Below are positions 1-9,165 of a stretch of 64,000 bases of DNA, piece after piece. Location: contig JAYZAS010000019.1 of assembly GCA_036339585.1 (NCBI GenBank), positions 22,217-86,216 on the forward strand. Reading direction: 5' to 3'. A model generated the notes under the pieces. That model was not told the DNA's origin. It did not search any database and saw only the letters and a program-made list of their open reading frames with translations. The stretch is from Pseudomonadota bacterium. Lineage in GTDB: Bacteria > Pseudomonadota > Alphaproteobacteria > UBA8366. The position numbers and the translations under genes were made by a program. Position 1 is the stretch's first letter; every line of letters begins with the position of its first letter.

Positions 1-1324
1 CTGTTAACACCTCCCCGGAACCCATCCATGCTTTTCGGGCAGTTTCGCGTTGATTGGCCATGGCAATGTCAAATCCGGTAATATCTAGTTTTTGGTTCTG
101 TCCCCGAAGGATATCTTCCGTGAGATCACGCGGAAATCCGTATGTATCATAGAGTTTAAAAGCTACGTCACCCGGCAGTTGGCCACCTGGGGGTATGTGG
201 GCTGATTCCTGATCAAGCAATCTCAAACCTCTAGCCAACATTTCCTTAAACCGCTCTTCCTCGAGTTTTAATGTTTCGCCAATTAATGGCTCAGCACGAA
301 TTAATTCGGGATATTGTTGCCCCATAGCCAAAACTAGGTTTGGGACTAACTTACTCATCAACGGATCTTTACAGTTAAGTAAATGAGCGTGCCGCATTGC
401 ACGTCTCATAATTCTTCGTAGAACGTAGCCTCTACCCTCGTTCGACGGTAACACTCCATCAGCAATTAAAAAGCTGCAAGCCCGAAGGTGATCAGCGATT
501 ACCCGGTGTGAAGTTGCCGCCACTCCGTCAGGATCTGTACCACTAGCTTTTGCGGAGGCTTCTATCAAATCGCGCAATAAATCGATGTTGTAATTGTCAT
601 GTGTACCCTGAAGGACAGCAGCTATGCGTTCAAGTCCCATACCCGTGTCAATAGAAGGTCGAGGTAAGTTAATTCTCTTATTTTCCGACACTTGGTCGTA
701 TTGCATAAAAACGAGATTCCAAATTTCTACAAATCGGTCTCCGTCCTCATCTGCTGTTCCGGGCGGCCCGCCCGCTATATGTTCGCCGTGATCATAAAAT
801 ATTTCTGAACACGGCCCACATGGGCCCGTATTCCCCATTGCCCAAAAATTGTCTGAACTTGATATTGGAATTATTCTACTATCGGGAAGGCCGGTTATTT
901 TGCGCCAAAGATCGTACGCCTCTTCGTCCTCATTAAATACCGTTACCAGTAGGCGTTTCTTCTCAATCCCATAACCTTTTGTTATCAACGACCACGCACA
1001 ATCAATTGCATGTTCCTTGAAATAATCTCCAAATGAAAAATTGCCAAGCATTTCAAAAAAAGTATGGTGGCGAGCAGTATGTCCAACATTCTCTAAATCG
1101 TTGTGCTTACCACCAGCGCGAACACATTTCTGCGACGTTGTGACTCTAGAGAATATTAGTGGCTCGACACCTGTGAATACGTTTTTGAATTGCACCATTC
1201 CTGCATTAGTAAACATCAATGTAGGATCGTTCCGCGGAACTAATGGTGAGGAATTTATGACCTCGTGACCATCTTTACGGAAAAATTCTAGAAATGCAGT
1301 TCTTATTTCGTTTGTGCTGGTCAT
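1..1324 (-). CDS. alaS: Alanyl-tRNA synthetase, N-terminal part (runs off the window)
   Basis: This enzyme charges tRNA-Ala with alanine in the cytoplasm. My minus-strand translation gives about 441 residues of uninterrupted AlaS sequence starting [15 protein letters not shown], with the class II core stretches [37 protein letters not shown] and [11 protein letters not shown], then [20 protein letters not shown]. Bacterial AlaS is about 870-880 residues, so the editing and C-terminal domains lie beyond base 1. An in-frame ATG three codons upstream (1331-1333) is possible; I prefer 1324 because it has a GAGAG just before it and matches the usual family N-terminus. Confidence 0.95.
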   Translation of the reverse strand, partial: MTSTNEIRTAFLEFFRKDGHEVINSSPLVPRNDPTLMFTNAGMVQFKNVFTGVEPLIFSRVTTSQKCVRAGGKHNDLENVGHTARHHTFFEMLGNFSFGDYFKEHAIDCAWSLITKGYGIEKKRLLVTVFNEDEEAYDLWRKITGLPDSRIIPISSSDNFWAMGNTGPCGPCSEIFYDHGEHIAGGPPGTADEDGDRFVEIWNLVFMQYDQVSENKRINLPRPSIDTGMGLERIAAVLQGTHDNYNIDLLRDLIEASAKASGTDPDGVAATSHRVIADHLRACSFLIADGVLPSNEGRGYVLRRIMRRAMRHAHLLNCKDPLMSKLVPNLVLAMGQQYPELIRAEPLIGETLKLEEERFKEMLARGLRLLDQESAHIPPGGQLPGDVAFKLYDTYGFPRDLTEDILRGQNQKLDITGFDIAMANQRETARKAWMGSGEVLT

Positions 1325-1549
1325 CTCTCTCATTAACAAAAGATTCGGCGTAAAAACACTTATTTTGCCAAAGTCGCGTTTTAACTTGAGAAAAGCAGCC
1401 TGTCCAGCTTATCCGACCATCACTTGGAGTAACCGCGATAAAATCCATTAGCAATGGTCAAATAAAGTAGGCATTTGAATTATTTATTTATTTTGCAGTA
1501 TTTATGCATTATTTTTAAATTACTTTTATTTTTTACTTTTACATAAAAA

Positions 1550-2677
1550 CTATTTATTGTCTCTTGTTTCTATTTCAGGAAGAACTAATCCATTTTTTTC
1601 TTGTTCTGGACTAGTTTCAGCATCATTTTTATTACCCTCGAGCATCACTTCCTTTAAAATACCCGCGCTTTCTCTAACCTGGCGCTCAATATCACATGCA
1701 ATATCAATATTTTCTGACAAAAAGGCCTTTGCATTCTCACGGCCTTGCCCAATACGTTGGTCCCCATATGAAAACCATGAACCAGACTTTTCAACAATAC
1801 CTGCATTGACACCAAGATCGAGCAGTTCGCCAGTTTTTGAAATGCCTTCACCGTACATAATATCAAACTCAACAACCTTAAAAGGCGGCGCAACTTTATT
1901 TTTCACAACTTTCACACGTGTTTGATTTCCAACAATATCGTCTTTATCTTTAATTGCACCAATACGCCTAATGTCTAGGCGCACGCTAGAATAAAACTTT
2001 AGCGCATTTCCTCCTGTTGTTGTTTCGGGACTACCAAACATCACGCCGATCTTCATGCGAATTTGATTTATAAAAATTACCATGGTTTGAGAACGTGAAA
2101 TTGAGCCTGTTAGCTTACGAAGAGCTTGACTCATTAGCCGCGCCTGAAGCCCAACATGAGTATCTCCCATTTCTCCCTCTAACTCTGCCCGCGGCACCAA
2201 AGCAGCAACTGAGTCCACAACTAAAACATCAATTGCACCGGAACGTACTAACGTATCGGCAATTTCAAGTGCCTGTTCGCCTGCATCCGGTTGAGAAATA
2301 AGAAGGTCATCAAGGTTCACTCCCAACTTTTTCGCGTAAGATGGATCAAGAGCATGCTCTGCATCGACGAATGCACACGTACCACCGTCTTTCTGAGCTT
2401 CCGCAAGTACATGTAATGCCAACGTTGTCTTACCAGAACTTTCGGGCCCGTAGATCTCAATAATTCTACCTTTGGGTAATCCACCGATACCGAGAGCAAT
2501 ATCAAGCCCAAGTGAACCTGTTGAGACTTCCTCAATATCTACTGCCTGATTCTGTTGACCAAGCTTCATGATCGAACCTTTCCCATAGGAACGTTCAATC
2601 TGGCCTAACGCCGCTTCAAGAGCTTTTTGCTTATCCATGGTGTCCTTTTCAACAAGACGCAATGCCGATTGCGACAT
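1550..2677 (-). CDS. recA: Recombinase RecA
   Basis: RecA forms filaments on single-stranded DNA, catalyses strand exchange and triggers LexA self-cleavage. The 375-residue protein has the Walker A motif GPESSGKT at residues 77-84, the [10 protein letters not shown] stretch, the [12 protein letters not shown] loop region and an acidic C-terminus. The open frame extends to 2734, but I take the ATG at 2677: it is preceded by AAAGGAAAATTAGT, and the protein then starts [12 protein letters not shown] as alphaproteobacterial RecA does, whereas the upstream 19 residues look like translated leader. It lies next to alaS on the same strand and is not part of the flagellar cluster. Expression should be SOS-controlled (see the LexA box). 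Confidence 0.97.
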   Translation of the reverse strand: MSQSALRLVEKDTMDKQKALEAALGQIERSYGKGSIMKLGQQNQAVDIEEVSTGSLGLDIALGIGGLPKGRIIEIYGPESSGKTTLALHVLAEAQKDGGTCAFVDAEHALDPSYAKKLGVNLDDLLISQPDAGEQALEIADTLVRSGAIDVLVVDSVAALVPRAELEGEMGDTHVGLQARLMSQALRKLTGSISRSQTMVIFINQIRMKIGVMFGSPETTTGGNALKFYSSVRLDIRRIGAIKDKDDIVGNQTRVKVVKNKVAPPFKVVEFDIMYGEGISKTGELLDLGVNAGIVEKSGSWFSYGDQRIGQGRENAKAFLSENIDIACDIERQVRESAGILKEVMLEGNKNDAETSPEQEKNGLVLPEIETRDNK

Positions 2678-2782
2678 ACTAATTTTCCTTTCCCTTATTT
2701 CACAGCAAACTCTGCCTGGCAACCTAAGTACCAACGAGTGCCTAGCCCCTCCGCAAAGTTGAACAAACCAATATTGCTACAA

Positions 2783-2825
2783 TATGTACCTGTTTTGTTC
2801 TTTATTGCAAGTTCTTTTTTTGTTC
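2783..2825 (-). promoter_or_regulatory. recA SOS promoter with LexA box
   Basis: GTTC-N7-GTTC at 2811-2825 (GAAC-N7-GAAC on the coding strand) matches the alphaproteobacterial LexA operator exactly. It abuts a -35-like TTGCAA at 2805-2810, with a weak -10-like TACATA at 2783-2788, about 105 bases upstream of the recA start. The box is seen directly; the -35/-10 assignment is tentative. Confidence 0.75.
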
Positions 2826-3150
2826 TTTTTGAAAAAATTTATCCAATAAGAACAGTGATTTATTAGAATCACTTTCCAGCGCATATTTTCGGTGTAGATT
2901 TAAAAACAATAAATATGGTTTATAATTTTTTTCCTAAAAATATGAACAAGTGGAATATTTAATTAGAATTCAAAATCTAATCATAGTCGGCCATTTTCTG
3001 TTCCCGATTCTCTGAAAAGTAGCCATCACAAATTAAAGTTAGGATTGTTGCCGTTCCCATTTTTAAAAAGATTTACTTACGCAATATCAATCAGCTCATC
3101 ACTAAAAGGTGTGGCAAACTTCAAGTTGGAGTTTTGTAACAAGCGGTCTA
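2826..3150. other. AT-rich intergenic region between recA and flhB
   Basis: There is no supportable gene in this stretch. It contains A/T runs and no strong terminator hairpin; it separates the recA regulatory region from the 3' end of the flagellar export operon that ends with flhB. Confidence 0.6.
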
Positions 3151-4239
3151 TTAGGCCAAGCCTTCAGTTTCCGTCTTCCCTCTTCGAAGTCCCCAAACAT
3201 AGCTGATTACCTCTGCAACCGCCTGATAGTGTTCAGGGGGAACCTCATCATCCAGATCAACACTTGCAAAAAGAGCTCTGGCCAATGGCGGGTTTTCGAC
3301 AATTGTAATGGAATTTTCTTCCGCTATCTCGCGAATGCGTTGTGCAATTAAGTCTTGTCCCTTTGCAACTACCTTAGGAGCTTCCATTTCATCTGAGTCA
3401 TATTTAAGTGCCACTGCAAAGTGAGTTGGGTTTGTAATTACCACATCTGCATCAGGAACTGCTGCCATCATGCGCTGACGAGCACGATCCTGGCGAATCT
3501 GGCGTAATCGCTGCTTAGCAGTTGGATCACCTTCAGCTTGTTTGTGTTCTTCCTTTACTTCCTGTTTTGTCATTCTCAGTTGTTTTTTGTGCCGATGACG
3601 CTGAAAGATAAAATCAGCTATTGCTATCGCTGCAAGAACAGTCAACACCGCCACTAGCATCTTTAAAAGAGTATCATGCAAAATACTCAAAAAATCTTGC
3701 GTCGAGTAGGAAGTGAGCGAATCAAGCCCCGGGATTAGAGGCAGAACTGGAAGTGCCCCAATGATCGCTACTATGCATATTTTTAAAACTCCTTTTGCAA
3801 ACTCATTAAGTTGGTTGCCAGAAAAAAGCCGCTTCGCACCTTTTGATGGGCTGATTTTTTCAAACTTAAATCCTACTGCTTTTGGAGAGAACACGGGTCC
3901 ATTTTGGATCAACGGGCCTGCAATTGCCACCAATACGATAATCAATAAAACCCAAGCCAATGCACTTCCCACATTTAAAAGTGTGTTAGCAAACACTGCA
4001 AACACATCACCCGGTTGCATTATGAACAGATGAGGAGCCTCCACAAATGGAATCAATGCGACCTTTACACTATGCAGCGCAGAGGGAAATGCAAAAGTGA
4101 TTAGAAGCCCCCCTGCAAACAGCATCAACCACGTATTGATCTCTCGGCTGACCGCTATGTTACCTCGTTCACGGGCTTCATTCAGCTTTTTCGGTGTCGG
4201 TTCTTCTGTTTTTTGAGACTCATCAGCCTGTTCGGACAT
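3151..4239 (-). CDS. flhB: Flagellar export switch protein FlhB
   Basis: FlhB is the inner-membrane component of the flagellar type III exporter that switches substrate class from rod/hook to filament. The 362 residues show the usual cytoplasmic N-terminus (TEEPTPKKLNEARERG), four hydrophobic segments between about residues 35 and 210, and a cytoplasmic C-terminal domain with the autocleavage motif NPTH at 270-273. The start has a good AAAGGAAAG ribosome site. It is the last gene of the flgB-flgC-fliE-fliQ-fliR-flhB unit, 30 bases after fliR. A separate protein resembling only the post-cleavage half of FlhB is encoded divergently at 7086. Confidence 0.97.
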   Translation of the reverse strand: MSEQADESQKTEEPTPKKLNEARERGNIAVSREINTWLMLFAGGLLITFAFPSALHSVKVALIPFVEAPHLFIMQPGDVFAVFANTLLNVGSALAWVLLIIVLVAIAGPLIQNGPVFSPKAVGFKFEKISPSKGAKRLFSGNQLNEFAKGVLKICIVAIIGALPVLPLIPGLDSLTSYSTQDFLSILHDTLLKMLVAVLTVLAAIAIADFIFQRHRHKKQLRMTKQEVKEEHKQAEGDPTAKQRLRQIRQDRARQRMMAAVPDADVVITNPTHFAVALKYDSDEMEAPKVVAKGQDLIAQRIREIAEENSITIVENPPLARALFASVDLDDEVPPEHYQAVAEVISYVWGLRRGKTETEGLA

Positions 4240-4269
4240 CGAACTTTCCTTTTGCGACAGGTTCTTGCG

Positions 4270-5040
4270 CTAAGGCGCTAAAAAACGGCCCATATTAAAT
4301 TGAAAATAATCAAGAAACCACATTAAGGCAGCTGGAAATGCTACCATCATCACAAATAATCCGATCCAAATTTGTACTGGAAGCGCCACGAAAAAAACTG
4401 GCAGCTGTGGGTTCAATCGAGCAAGTAGACCAAGTCCGGTATAAAAAAGAATTCCAACAAACAGAAATGGGGTAGCGATTTGGAAGCCGAGGACAAAACT
4501 GCGAGCCACAAACTTAACGAATGTTTCAGCTAGGTCTCCAAACTGCGGCACCATTCCGGGCACAAATAAACTGTAACTATCCACCACTCCCATCAACATG
4601 AGGTGATGGGTATCCGTTATAAAAATTAGTAGCAGTCCCAGTATCGACAAAAAAACCGCTGGTAAACCGCCAGTATCGGAAAGCAGTGGATTAAAAAGTA
4701 AAGCATTTGCGAAACCCGCATAAAACCCAAGAATTGTGCCGGCTGTAGCTAACCCCGAAATCAAAACTCTTGCGATACCACCGATAAAGAAACCGATCAG
4801 CATCTCACCAACAACAAGTATAATCAAAGAAATCGGATCAGTCGGAGCCGGAGGGAGATTAGGCTCTAAAACAGGAGCCAAAACGGCAGTTATCATCAAT
4901 GCTGCCAGCAGCCTAATGCGAGCAGATATATAGACTTCGCTGAATCCTGGCATGACAGCCAGAGCTGCCCCTACTCGGGTAAAAATCAAAAAAAACGCGA
5001 AGGTCTCGGCTGGAAGAAATTCCTGCAGATAAGAATCCAT
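4270..5040 (-). CDS. fliR: Flagellar export protein FliR
   Basis: FliR is one of the three small membrane proteins (FliP, FliQ, FliR) that form the gate of the flagellar protein exporter. The 256-residue protein is almost entirely hydrophobic, with about six predicted membrane segments, and begins MDSYLQEFLPAETFAFFLIF as FliR proteins do. It starts three bases after the fliQ stop and is followed by flhB, the standard order, so translational coupling with fliQ is likely. Length and order are ordinary. Confidence 0.95.
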   Translation of the reverse strand: MDSYLQEFLPAETFAFFLIFTRVGAALAVMPGFSEVYISARIRLLAALMITAVLAPVLEPNLPPAPTDPISLIILVVGEMLIGFFIGGIARVLISGLATAGTILGFYAGFANALLFNPLLSDTGGLPAVFLSILGLLLIFITDTHHLMLMGVVDSYSLFVPGMVPQFGDLAETFVKFVARSFVLGFQIATPFLFVGILFYTGLGLLARLNPQLPVFFVALPVQIWIGLFVMMVAFPAALMWFLDYFQFNMGRFLAP

Positions 5041-5043
5041 GTG

Positions 5044-5310
5044 TTATGAAATGCCTACTATTCGATCGACAATTCCTTCCATATATTTAGTCATAGTTTC
5101 AAACATGAAAGGTAACAAAACGATCAAAGATACAAAAACAGCAAGAATTTTAGGGACAAATGTGAGTGACATTTCCTGTATTGACGTTAACGCTTGAAAT
5201 ATTGCCACTGCTAACCCAACAACTAACCCAATAAGCATCACCGGCGATGCCACGGTCAACATAACCAAAACCGACTCTCTAGAGAATTGAAGAAATTGCG
5301 TTTCGTCCAT
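5044..5310 (-). CDS. fliQ: Flagellar export protein FliQ
   Basis: FliQ is a small inner-membrane subunit of the flagellar type III export gate. The 88 residues contain two hydrophobic segments (about 16-38 and 52-72) with the family stretch GLVVGLAVAIFQALTSIQE between them. It lies between fliE (28 bases upstream) and fliR (3 bases downstream). The size is typical for the family (about 89 residues). Confidence 0.96.
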   Translation of the reverse strand: MDETQFLQFSRESVLVMLTVASPVMLIGLVVGLAVAIFQALTSIQEMSLTFVPKILAVFVSLIVLLPFMFETMTKYMEGIVDRIVGIS

Positions 5311-5337
5311 ACACCAAAAACCATATAGTCTGTGCCA

Positions 5338-5646
5338 TTAAATTGGCATTCGGAGAATTTCCTGATAGGCGGTAAGCACTCTATCTCTTACTGCAACGAC
5401 AGTCTGCAAAGTGGTTTGAGCATTGTTGAGCGCCATAACTACATCGGTCAAATCAGCTTTACCAGCAACTGCATCAACGGTCACTTTTTCTGCTTCACGA
5501 CTACTCTTCACCATCTGCTTGGTTGCCGAACCAACCATATCTGCAAAGGTACCAGATTTTGGGGTATCAGGCGCTGGCATACCCGAACCGCTGAGGTTTT
5601 GAGCTCGTTTAAAAGCATTTATTGCATCTGTCGGGTTAATTGCCAT
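5338..5646 (-). CDS. fliE: Flagellar hook-basal body protein FliE
   Basis: FliE joins the MS ring to the proximal rod. The 102-residue protein has the family C-terminal half, DLTDVVMALNNAQTTLQTVVAVRDRVLTAYQEILRMPI, here split across residues 65-102, ending in the usual RMPI-like tail. The start has an AAGGA ribosome site. It sits between flgC and fliQ, which is the common alphaproteobacterial arrangement flgB-flgC-fliE-fliQ. Confidence 0.95.
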   Translation of the reverse strand: MAINPTDAINAFKRAQNLSGSGMPAPDTPKSGTFADMVGSATKQMVKSSREAEKVTVDAVAGKADLTDVVMALNNAQTTLQTVVAVRDRVLTAYQEILRMPI

Positions 5647-5689
5647 TTTAATTCCTTTTCAAACTTTTACGTAGGCGCAACTTTAAAAG

Positions 5690-6103
5690 CTAACGCAACA
5701 AATCTATAGTTCGTTGAATCATGCGTTTGGACGAATCAATCATACTTAAATTCGCTTGATAGGAACGCTGCGCCTCACGCATATCAACCATCTCTATCAG
5801 AGTATTCACATTGGGCATCTTAATGTAACCATCCTTATCGGCAGCCGGATGATTTGGGTCAAATTGAAGCCTGAATGGACTTTTATCTTTAAATGGGCCT
5901 CTCATTTTGACTAAATCTGCCTCAAGAGTTCGATCAAAAACATTCTTAAAGGTTACAACCCGACGGCGATATGGATCATCGCCCACCTTCTCTGGGCCCG
6001 AATTGGCATTTGCTAAATTCTCCGATATGGTGCGCAAACGTGCGCCCTGTGCGCGCATGCCAGAAGCCGATACAAACATCGAGGTTTTAAGATCGGAAGG
6101 CAT
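5690..6103 (-). CDS. flgC: Flagellar proximal rod protein FlgC
   Basis: FlgC is a structural subunit of the periplasmic rod, exported by the flagellar apparatus. The 137 residues start with the rod/hook signature region (SASGMRAQGARLRTISENLANANS) and end in the C-terminal helix shared by rod proteins (EMVDMREAQRSYQANLSMID and onward). It follows flgB by 24 bases. Length and domain content are normal. Confidence 0.96.
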   Translation of the reverse strand: MPSDLKTSMFVSASGMRAQGARLRTISENLANANSGPEKVGDDPYRRRVVTFKNVFDRTLEADLVKMRGPFKDKSPFRLQFDPNHPAADKDGYIKMPNVNTLIEMVDMREAQRSYQANLSMIDSSKRMIQRTIDLLR

Positions 6104-6127
6104 TAAACTTCTCCTTGAGCTTTTTCA

Positions 6128-6538
6128 CTATCGGCCTGCACCGCGGCCAAGCGCGATACGAAACAACGATATATGCTTACGATATAAACTAGTAACTAGC
6201 TGGTGATCACCCGCATTTTGAGTAGATTTCAACATCTGCTCTTCAAGCACAACACTATTACCTGATGGGTTTATCTCGTAATCTGCATTTTCACGAGTGA
6301 TGCGAAAAGACTGGGCAGTACCAGAGCCTTTTATGTGTCCTTCGTGTGTTCTAGTCAACGCGTTACTAAATACCTTGTTGGTAGGCACCTTTCTAAAATC
6401 GATCTGCTTCAAATCTTGAGCTCGATAATTAGGCGTATCAGCATTTGCGATATTCTCTGCTATCACCCTCTGCCGCTGGTTCAACCAACCCAACTTTTGT
6501 TTCATCATACGAAAAACAGGAAAATCACCTAAATCCAT
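6128..6538 (-). CDS. flgB: Flagellar proximal rod protein FlgB
   Basis: FlgB is the first rod subunit. The open frame begins at 6730, but the real protein is about 136 residues starting MDLGDFPVFRMMKQKLGWLNQ at 6538, where AGAGGC precedes the ATG. The family motif QRVIAENIANADTPNYRAQD follows. The upstream extension would cross a sigma-54 promoter at 6595-6610, which supports the short form. It is the first gene of the flgB-flhB operon, so its promoter sets the timing for rod and export-gate genes. Confidence 0.94.
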   Translation of the reverse strand: MDLGDFPVFRMMKQKLGWLNQRQRVIAENIANADTPNYRAQDLKQIDFRKVPTNKVFSNALTRTHEGHIKGSGTAQSFRITRENADYEINPSGNSVVLEEQMLKSTQNAGDHQLVTSLYRKHISLFRIALGRGAGR

Positions 6539-6594
6539 TTCTGCCTCTTTTTGCTCAATACCGCCAAACATACACCAGTATGGATTTAACGAGC

Positions 6595-6610
6595 TGCACG
6601 ACCCGTGCCA
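6595..6610 (-). promoter_or_regulatory. Sigma-54 promoter of the flgB operon
   Basis: On the minus strand TGGCACGGGTCGTGCA matches the -24/-12 consensus TGGCACG-N4-TTGCA except for one T to G change, with exactly ten bases between GG and GC. The start point would be near 6584, giving a 46-base leader to flgB. No clear GGCA-N5-TGCC element is present in the 150 bases upstream, unlike the other sigma-54 promoters here. Confidence 0.75.
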
Positions 6611-7085
6611 GACCCAAACGTACAATTTGAAACACTGCCTAGTAAAAAAAATACTGTACTTAAAAAATCCTATGCAGTGTTTGTAAACATCTATGCTGTT
6701 ATTATAGTAATTTTTTAAGTAAAAGGTCAAAGTTATTATTTGGTTTTATTTAGTATGTCTTTACTAATATCAAACGAACTACGTTGATTTCACATTGTCT
6801 TTTCCGCATGTTCGCCCAAAAACGTAAACAGCGTTTTTACGATTCTATGTTTTTGAGAGACTTCTCCTCGTTCGCAGCAATGTGTAGTTTATTTTACAGA
6901 TGCAAATGCCCTATCGGCGGAATGAGTAGGCAAACGAGATAATAATAAGTAATTGATTTTACAATTTTATTTATTTATTTCAGCAGTAAGTTTAAATTAC
7001 ACCCAAATATTTAAGTTTTTTAAATGTAGGAGAGAAAATCTTTGTGAAGACCGCGAGCACAGGGTAGGTTACTACTACTCCACCC
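6611..7085. other. Divergent intergenic region between flgB and the FlhB-C-like gene
   Basis: No gene is supported here. Apart from the flgB promoter it contains half-site-like TGCC (6907-6910) and GGCA (6929-6932) elements. A good ribosome-site-like AGGAGAG at about 7028-7034 is followed by a GTG at 7044 whose frame is stopped by TAG at 7065 (see findings). I could not identify a convincing plus-strand promoter. Confidence 0.5.
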
Positions 7086-7499
7086 TTGGCCATCGCAGGC
7101 AAACCGAGGAATATTTTGCGTCACAAACCATCCGAGAGAAGTAAGTCTAATATCAGACCGGCAAGAAAACGCCCCGGTGTAACAAATACTTTAAATAGGG
7201 CAAAATCTGCCGTCGATGAGAAAGTAGCAGTTGCTCTCTCATACGATCCAAGGGATGAATACAGTGCTCCAGAAGTTGTAGCGACCGGTCGTGGACATAT
7301 CGCAGAGCAACTTCTTAAACTAGCTCTCGAATACGGAGTTAAAATACACGAAGACGCCGATTTAGCAGAAATACTTCATGCACTTGATATAGGCGACGAA
7401 ATACCCGTCGAAGCTTTCGTCGCTGTAGCTGAAATATTACGCTACATTTACGATAATGAGGGCGTCCAACCACCGGAGATTGCCGCCAATGCCAAGTAA
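7086..7499 (+). CDS. FlhB C-terminal-domain-like protein (FhlB/EscU-type switch homologue)
   Basis: The core of this protein, from about residue 46 (KVAVALSYDPRDEYSAPEVV) to 128, matches the cytoplasmic fragment of FlhB/YscU that follows the cleavage site, including the APxVVAxGxGxIAEQ stretch; there are no membrane segments and no NPTH. Such stand-alone FlhB-like proteins are known in flagellar clusters and can partly support export switching. The N-terminal 45 residues are basic and unlike the family. The only in-frame start is TTG at 7086 with no clear ribosome site, so the start is uncertain. Its stop overlaps the next gene. Confidence 0.75.
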   Translation: MAIAGKPRNILRHKPSERSKSNIRPARKRPGVTNTLNRAKSAVDEKVAVALSYDPRDEYSAPEVVATGRGHIAEQLLKLALEYGVKIHEDADLAEILHALDIGDEIPVEAFVAVAEILRYIYDNEGVQPPEIAANAK

Positions 7500-7848
7500 A
7501 TCAGACCTTCTAAATGATATAAACGCCATGGCTACGGAAGTAGGCACAGCGATGGAAAAACTTCAAACTAATGAGATGGTGACTCTCGATGAGATCGAAC
7601 CAAGGATCCGTGAAGTTATGGAGGCTGTTGCCGACTTGCCGCCTGATGACGCAGTAGAGATGCGGCCAGCGCTCGTATCACTCCTCGAAAAAATGGAAAC
7701 TTTTTCAAGTTCATTACAAGAAAAAATAGATCAGCTGAGAATTATAGAAGCAGATACATCTCAAAATCCGCCTACTTCAAATACGGATTCCACCGACATA
7801 ACAGAAGACAACAAAAATCTGGATGAAGATATAAATGCGAAAGATTGA
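7489..7848 (+). CDS. Small coiled-coil protein of unknown function in the fliO-fliP operon
   Basis: I do not recognise this gene with confidence. It encodes 119 mostly helical, acidic residues (heptad-like leucines and methionines through about residue 85) and a disordered S/T/N/D-rich tail. No membrane segment or enzyme motif is visible. I use the ATG at 7489, which overlaps the preceding stop codon and has GGAG ten bases upstream; an in-frame ATG at 7456 exists but lies inside the previous gene. Size, helicity and position between an FlhB-like gene and fliO suggest an export chaperone or export-gate accessory, perhaps FlgN/FliT-like; that is inference. Confidence 0.6.
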   Translation: MPSKSDLLNDINAMATEVGTAMEKLQTNEMVTLDEIEPRIREVMEAVADLPPDDAVEMRPALVSLLEKMETFSSSLQEKIDQLRIIEADTSQNPPTSNTDSTDITEDNKNLDEDINAKD

Positions 7849-7903
7849 AAGCCAAACACACTGCAAATAAATCGGTTCCAGCTTTATCTCGAGAACAGCC
7901 TAA

Positions 7904-8260
7904 ATGATAGAATTAGACTACTCCCGGTTCGTTTTGGCACTCATGATTGTCGTGGGGCTTATCGGCCTATTCGCTTTCGTGCTCCGTAGAATCGGATTCG
8001 GCGGTATAAGAACAAGTTCGAGTTCCGGACAGCAACGGCGCTTGAAAATACAAGAAGTAGCATCCATTGACGCGCGTCGGAAGTTAGTTTTAGTCCGCAG
8101 AGACGACACTGAACACCTCGTTTTGCTTGGCCTATCACAAGACTTGCTTATCGAGAGTGGCATCCCCGTTTCTGACAGCGACGAAACTTTTACAAAAGGC
8201 ATAAAGGAAGAAAGCTCATTCAAACGGGCAATAACAGATGTGCTGAGTAAAACAAAATGA
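7904..8260 (+). CDS. fliO: Flagellar export accessory protein FliO
   Basis: FliO helps assemble the FliP ring of the export gate. The 118-residue protein has one N-terminal membrane segment (about residues 9-28, FVLALMIVVGLIGLFAFVL), then a basic linker and a small SH3-like cytoplasmic domain (RRLKIQEVASIDARRKLVLV, then VLLGLSQDLLIESG). Its last codon overlaps the fliP start in an ATGA arrangement, the classic fliO-fliP pairing. FliO is poorly conserved, so the name rests on architecture and on its place directly before fliP. Confidence 0.88.
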   Translation: MIELDYSRFVLALMIVVGLIGLFAFVLRRIGFGGIRTSSSSGQQRRLKIQEVASIDARRKLVLVRRDDTEHLVLLGLSQDLLIESGIPVSDSDETFTKGIKEESSFKRAITDVLSKTK

Positions 8261-9045
8261 CTATACACTCACGCTTACCCCTTGATGGCCATTTAGTAAG
8301 CAAAGGCGTCGTGCTTGTCATAATCGTGGGTGTGCTGATCCTATCCTGTAAGACGTCATTTGCACAAAACGTTACAATGGATTTTGGGCAAGGCGGTGCA
8401 GCCGCGGGTCGTATTGTGCAACTCATAGCTTTATTAACAGTGATTACGCTGGCACCTTCTATATTGGTGATGGTTACATCCTTTGTTCGTATTGTTGTAG
8501 TGCTGTCACTTCTTCGCACTGCTCTTGGCACCCAGGGCACACCGCCTAACACGGTCATCATTAGCCTCGCACTATTCATGACCTTTTTCATAATGCAACC
8601 CACACTTGAGAAAGTCTACGATGATGGAATATCACCCCTTATTTCCGAAAGTATTACTGAAGAGCAAGCCTTCGAAAGATCTGTAGCACCGCTGCATGCA
8701 TTTATGATTAGGCATGTCCGCGACAAAGATTTGGCACTTTTTTTAGAAATGGCAAACGTGCCAAAAGTAGAGGAAGTAAAGAATACGCCACTACGAGCTC
8801 TTATCCCGGCTTACATGATATCAGAATTACGGCGTGCCTTCGAGATTGGCTTTTTAGTGTTCGTTCCCTTCTTGATCATAGATATGGTGGTAGCCTCGGT
8901 GCTCATGTCCATGGGCATGATGATGCTACCTCCGGTAATGATCTCCTTACCCTTTAAACTGATATTCTTTGTGCTAGTTGACGGCTGGTACTTGATCACC
9001 GGAAGCCTAGTAAAAAGCTTTAATATTGGCGCGCCCATTGGTTAA
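8257..9045 (+). CDS. fliP: Flagellar export gate protein FliP
   Basis: FliP forms the core ring of the flagellar export gate in the inner membrane. The 262 residues include a cleavable-type signal segment (about 17-36, ending SFAQ), then the conserved blocks APSILVMVTSFVRIVVVLSL, GTQGTPPNTVIISLALF and FEIGFLVFVPFLIIDMVVAS, followed by MGMMMLPPVMISLPFKLIFF. The start overlaps the fliO stop, indicating translational coupling. It is the last gene of this short operon; fliQ and fliR are in the divergent operon. Length is normal. Confidence 0.97.
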   Translation: MTIHSRLPLDGHLVSKGVVLVIIVGVLILSCKTSFAQNVTMDFGQGGAAAGRIVQLIALLTVITLAPSILVMVTSFVRIVVVLSLLRTALGTQGTPPNTVIISLALFMTFFIMQPTLEKVYDDGISPLISESITEEQAFERSVAPLHAFMIRHVRDKDLALFLEMANVPKVEEVKNTPLRALIPAYMISELRRAFEIGFLVFVPFLIIDMVVASVLMSMGMMMLPPVMISLPFKLIFFVLVDGWYLITGSLVKSFNIGAPIG

Positions 9046-9165
9046 CCGTGGCATGCCAAGCTTATTTTTCATGTGAGGTATTTCATTTTGTCCCACTTTA
9101 ACACCAAGGGTGGTATTTAAATTTCGACTATCCGTATTTTGACTATTTACTTGATACGTCCTAAA

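Noticed and set aside
2678..2734. 19-residue N-terminal extension of RecA
   Set aside because: The ATG at 2677 has a strong ribosome site and matches the family N-terminus.
6539..6730. 64-residue N-terminal extension of FlgB
   Set aside because: It would place a sigma-54 promoter inside the coding region, and the family start is at 6538.
6953..7144. 63-codon frame upstream of the FlhB-like gene
   Set aside because: It overlaps the FlhB-like frame and has no motif or ribosome site.
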